DNA from: Dyadobacter linearis
GTDB lineage: Bacteria; Bacteroidota; Bacteroidia; Cytophagales; Spirosomataceae
Direction of reading: 5' to 3'
NCBI RefSeq assembly: GCF_907165045.1
Contig: NZ_CAJRAU010000002.1
Coordinates: forward strand, 248,001-312,000
DNA: 64,000 nucleotides
The notes beneath the pieces were generated by a model. The model was not told the origin of the DNA. It worked only from the letters and a program-made list of their open reading frames with translations, and searched no databases. Position 1 is the stretch's first letter, and each line of letters opens with the position of its first letter. Made by a program: the position numbers and the translations under genes. Positions 62,301 to 64,000 of this stretch are shown one piece after another.

Positions 62301-62967
62301 CGATTTCGACGCTGATGGAAATCCCACATTCGCCACTTTTGAAGGTCCCAGACCTGCGGGCAGCAAGGGTACCCCGATCTACGGCGCGTGGATTTATGAA
62401 GATGTGAATGGCGATAATATCATCACTGCCGACGACCGGACCGTTTTAGGGAAATCCACACCCGATTTTACATTCGGATGGAGTAATGACCTGACCTGGA
62501 AAAACTTCTCACTGAATGCGCTGTTCACGGGATCTGTCGGAAACGATGTACTGAACCTGACCAATTTTTACATTATGAATGGCGTGGTGGAATACAGCGG
62601 CGTTGGTTTTAATCAGTCGGAAGAGTGGTACAACAAGCGTTATACCGAATCCAACGTGCACAACGATCCGAAATATCCGGGGATCCAGCGCGGTATTCCT
62701 TCGGGTGATATTAATTCGACGATGCTGGAAGACGGTAGCTTTATGCGCCTTAAAATGCTGAGCTTGTCTTACACATTTCCGCGCCTCGGCCCGGTTCAGA
62801 ACCCACGACTTTTCGTGACGGGAACAAACCTGTGGACCCTGACCAAATATACCGGCTTCGACCCCGAGGTGAGCTCTTATGCGCAGTCGCTGTTGCAGCA
62901 GGGTATTGATTATGGCGCGTATCCGACGCAGCGTTCGTACACCATTGGTTTCTCGTGTAATTTCTAA
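59377..62967 (+). CDS. SusC/RagA-family transporter with Pro/Thr-rich N-terminal insert
   Basis: 1196 residues. Signal-anchor-like segment at 22-40 (FLRIGLVLLLLFFFVKTNVY), then a disordered Pro/Thr/Ala-rich stretch at about 43-178, carboxypeptidase D regulatory-like domain about 184-255 (KGKVVDEKNSGLPGVSVLVK), plug with NPNDIESMEILKDASATAIYG and a barrel ending RSYTIGFSCNF. Other SusC proteins lack the insert, which adds about 130 residues between signal and carboxypeptidase D-like domain. It is likely surface- or periplasm-exposed, of unknown purpose. The SusD partner begins 15 bp later. Confidence 0.93.
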   Translation: MQETRRLSGRRAYSGTLTFLRIGLVLLLLFFFVKTNVYAQQVIPDSSRKAKPDTTIAPVVKPATDTLPKTKIPADSIKTPADSANKPATGAVPGKSTQNFDPLVKPTTPPDTTKKPAVAADTTATPAERPDSLNAKPQTGNAAPGQPAGQPTQPAAQPAQPADSAIGQQSPELGPDAKSIKGKVVDEKNSGLPGVSVLVKNTTIQAITEPDGTFQMKVPAQGAILVYSFVGFTTKEIPVGSQTQFNVQLLPESKALKEVVVVGYGAQSKRDLASSTSRVSATEYKSAVINTVDQAIQGRTTGVQVTETSGEPGAAAVVRIRGNNSLSGNNEPLYVIDGFPMPPYREAGANFTGAYQQNGLYGINPNDIESMEILKDASATAIYGSRGANGVVLITTKSGKRGEGRVELVNKTSFGTVSNPIKMMNSRQYAEIINESYALSDRTPPFGNLDSAFTNTDWVAAITQPSFRQDVTLSISGGSEKSSYYISGNYLQEKGTIVNSDNNRASLRVNLNNEVNNWYNVKGQFSFSRQKSNRAVTASRAWPSSGGLMDGLRAAPTLELDYLGNNSMGIPNYSGFYFSNPLNELMAKTDVTQSDYSILNVENYFKLAEGLQLVVSLAGNQNLSRRKVFLPPSTAEGNQVRGKGSNNTSNTYSYNVNAYLQYEKTFNKDHYLNSTLGVEYNDQTVEIVNTNASGYDVPFFGIDNIGSAQSQAIGSFKEKRILQSGFLRANYSYKGKYVLNSSVRIDGASAFAANNKYGIFPSVALAWNLDQEEFMKGVTFISNTKFRGSWGETGSQAIGPYSSLSQYGSGFYEMGPQGDGAVIGTGIFPNTIANPNLSWERTRQLNLGMDFNTAKDRLVFSFDYYNKVTSDLLQPRRVPTQAGVSTIIDNYGTMRNRGFELSIQGNIIQKKNVTFSSRVNLSRNINTLVDLGERTQSDFVSLNGNLLGGVMGILTPGEEVGRFFGFKVPGLTQTTDFDADGNPTFATFEGPRPAGSKGTPIYGAWIYEDVNGDNIITADDRTVLGKSTPDFTFGWSNDLTWKNFSLNALFTGSVGNDVLNLTNFYIMNGVVEYSGVGFNQSEEWYNKRYTESNVHNDPKYPGIQRGIPSGDINSTMLEDGSFMRLKMLSLSYTFPRLGPVQNPRLFVTGTNLWTLTKYTGFDPEVSSYAQSLLQQGIDYGAYPTQRSYTIGFSCNF

Positions 62968-62982
62968 TTCCGACCTACGAAA

Positions 62983-64000
62983 ATGAAAAGTCATATAAAA
63001 ATAGCTGCACTGCTCCTGCTGACGGGAATGTTTTCCTGCAAGGACAATCTGGAAGAATCGCCTTATTCTTCTTTGAGCAAAGAGGTCGTTTTCAAAGATG
63101 AAGACGGGCTTAACCAGGCTACGATCGGCGTTTATCATGCTTATACCGCGCCGGATTTCGGCGATATCAGCAACCGGTTCTCACTGACTGAAACGGGCCA
63201 CCGTTATGCCACGGCGGGTATCCTGGGTTCGGGGGCCGATCCTTACTATCGTTTTGGACACAATGCCACTTCGCCTGCATTCGAATCGGTTTGGAGCCGG
63301 TTTTACAAGATTATTTTCAGGGCCAATGTGGTGATTGACAATGCGACGAGGGCTGTTCCCGGTGAAGAAGAGGAAGCTGATCCGTACATTGCCGAGGCCC
63401 GCGTGCTCAGGGCTTACGCTTACTTCAACCTCGTCAGATTTTTCGGTGGCGTGCCGCTTATCCTGAAAGAGATCAACTCGCTCGCGGATGAAGATCTGAT
63501 ATTTGCGCCGCGTGCGACCGATGTGGAAGTGTACGACGCGATCATAGCGGACCTGATATTTGCGGAAACAAGATTACCCGATTCACGCGGTGGCGCAGAG
63601 TTGGGCAGGGTCTCCGCCGGAACAGTGAAAGCATTGCTGGGTAAAGTGTACCTGCAAATGGCCGGCAAACCATTGAACCGCACTGAGAATTACCAGAAAG
63701 CGATAGATGTGTTCAGCCAGCTGGTGGGACCTGTAAATGAAGAGAAATATGATTTTGAGCTGCTTCCTGATTTTACAGATGTATTTTCTCTTGATAATGA
63801 AAGGAACCGCGAGATCGTACTTTCCTTCGGTTATTTCATCAACTCTTCGCAACCGAATGGAAACATCCTGCCATTTAATCTTTTTCCTTCTGGTTTGGTA
63901 AATGGAGATGAGCAAACCAACTACGGGCTGCTTTATAGTTTTTACCAACTGTATGAAAAGACGGATCAGAGAAGGGATTTTACGCTCGTTCCGAGATATG
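62983..64000 (+). CDS. SusD/RagB-family lipoprotein, cut by window end
   Basis: 339 codons are visible and the frame is still open at 64000, so the C-terminus lies outside. Signal with lipobox FSC (Cys19); EARVLRAYAYFNLVRFFGGVP is the SusD signature helix. Partner of the SusC gene 15 bp upstream. The ATG at 62983 follows an A-rich leader. The missing part should include the rest of the SusD helical fold and the end of the operon. Confidence 0.93.
   Translation, partial: MKSHIKIAALLLLTGMFSCKDNLEESPYSSLSKEVVFKDEDGLNQATIGVYHAYTAPDFGDISNRFSLTETGHRYATAGILGSGADPYYRFGHNATSPAFESVWSRFYKIIFRANVVIDNATRAVPGEEEEADPYIAEARVLRAYAYFNLVRFFGGVPLILKEINSLADEDLIFAPRATDVEVYDAIIADLIFAETRLPDSRGGAELGRVSAGTVKALLGKVYLQMAGKPLNRTENYQKAIDVFSQLVGPVNEEKYDFELLPDFTDVFSLDNERNREIVLSFGYFINSSQPNGNILPFNLFPSGLVNGDEQTNYGLLYSFYQLYEKTDQRRDFTLVPRY

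Overview
The window looks like chromosomal DNA of an aerobic, glycan-degrading Bacteroidota, most likely a cytophagal of the Dyadobacter type. The genus is an inference from protein style, not a measurement. The evidence is two SusC/SusD pairs, two type IX secretion (T9SS) C-terminal sorting domains, DUF1080 and Gfo/Idh/MocA oxidoreductases, a PVC-type heme-binding dehydrogenase, a bestrophin-like channel, Bacteroidota-style promoters (TAnnTTTG) and strong hairpin terminators. No rRNA, tRNA, CRISPR array or prophage was seen.

Layout. 0-6 kb: aldo/keto reductase, a small HTH-like protein, a small secreted protein with a readable promoter and terminator, an OmpR/EnvZ-like two-component pair, a UspA-like protein and a bestrophin channel. 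5.9-6.2 kb: palindromic GC-rich repeats that supply the last codons of the next gene. 7-26 kb: sugar oxidation and isomerisation genes (a DUF6807/PVC/cytochrome c fusion, a double thioredoxin-fold protein, two sugar isomerase/epimerases, GH5, DUF1080, Gfo/Idh/MocA, esterase, SDR). These are mixed with a HicAB toxin-antitoxin pair, two VOC proteins, a four-PAS histidine kinase and a decayed REP-associated transposase flanked by its hairpins. 26.7-33.4 kb: a 1525-residue secreted protein that reads as two tandem thermolysin-like domains without catalytic residues, a tiny partner carrying a T9SS sorting domain, and a YadA-head/S74 surface protein. 34-41 kb: a SusC/SusD pair, small exported proteins and an aldo/keto reductase. 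41.7-46.6 kb: a leftward PQQ dehydrogenase with inserted cytochrome c and a sialate O-acetylesterase. 46.7-53.2 kb: a glycosyltransferase/MsbA-like exporter operon. 54-58.6 kb: a DisA-like (DACNV-type) nucleotide-sensor candidate, DNA polymerase IV and an M43 metalloprotease with a T9SS tail. 59-64 kb: a second SusC/SusD pair, the SusC with a long Pro/Thr-rich insert and the SusD cut by the window edge.

How the genes may work together (inference). SusC/SusD pairs import oligosaccharides. GH5, the acetylesterase and the esterase trim them. The DUF1080, Gfo/Idh/MocA, TIM-barrel isomerase and SDR proteins fit an oxidative 3-keto-glycoside route. The cytochrome c and PQQ dehydrogenases feed electrons from sugars to the respiratory chain. 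The glycosyltransferase/ABC operon builds and exports a surface glycan. The most unusual items are the double pseudo-thermolysin with its separate T9SS partner, the RAYT/REP locus with an 82-bp tandem array, a protein-like open frame without a start codon upstream of the first SusC gene, and the DACNV-like gene.
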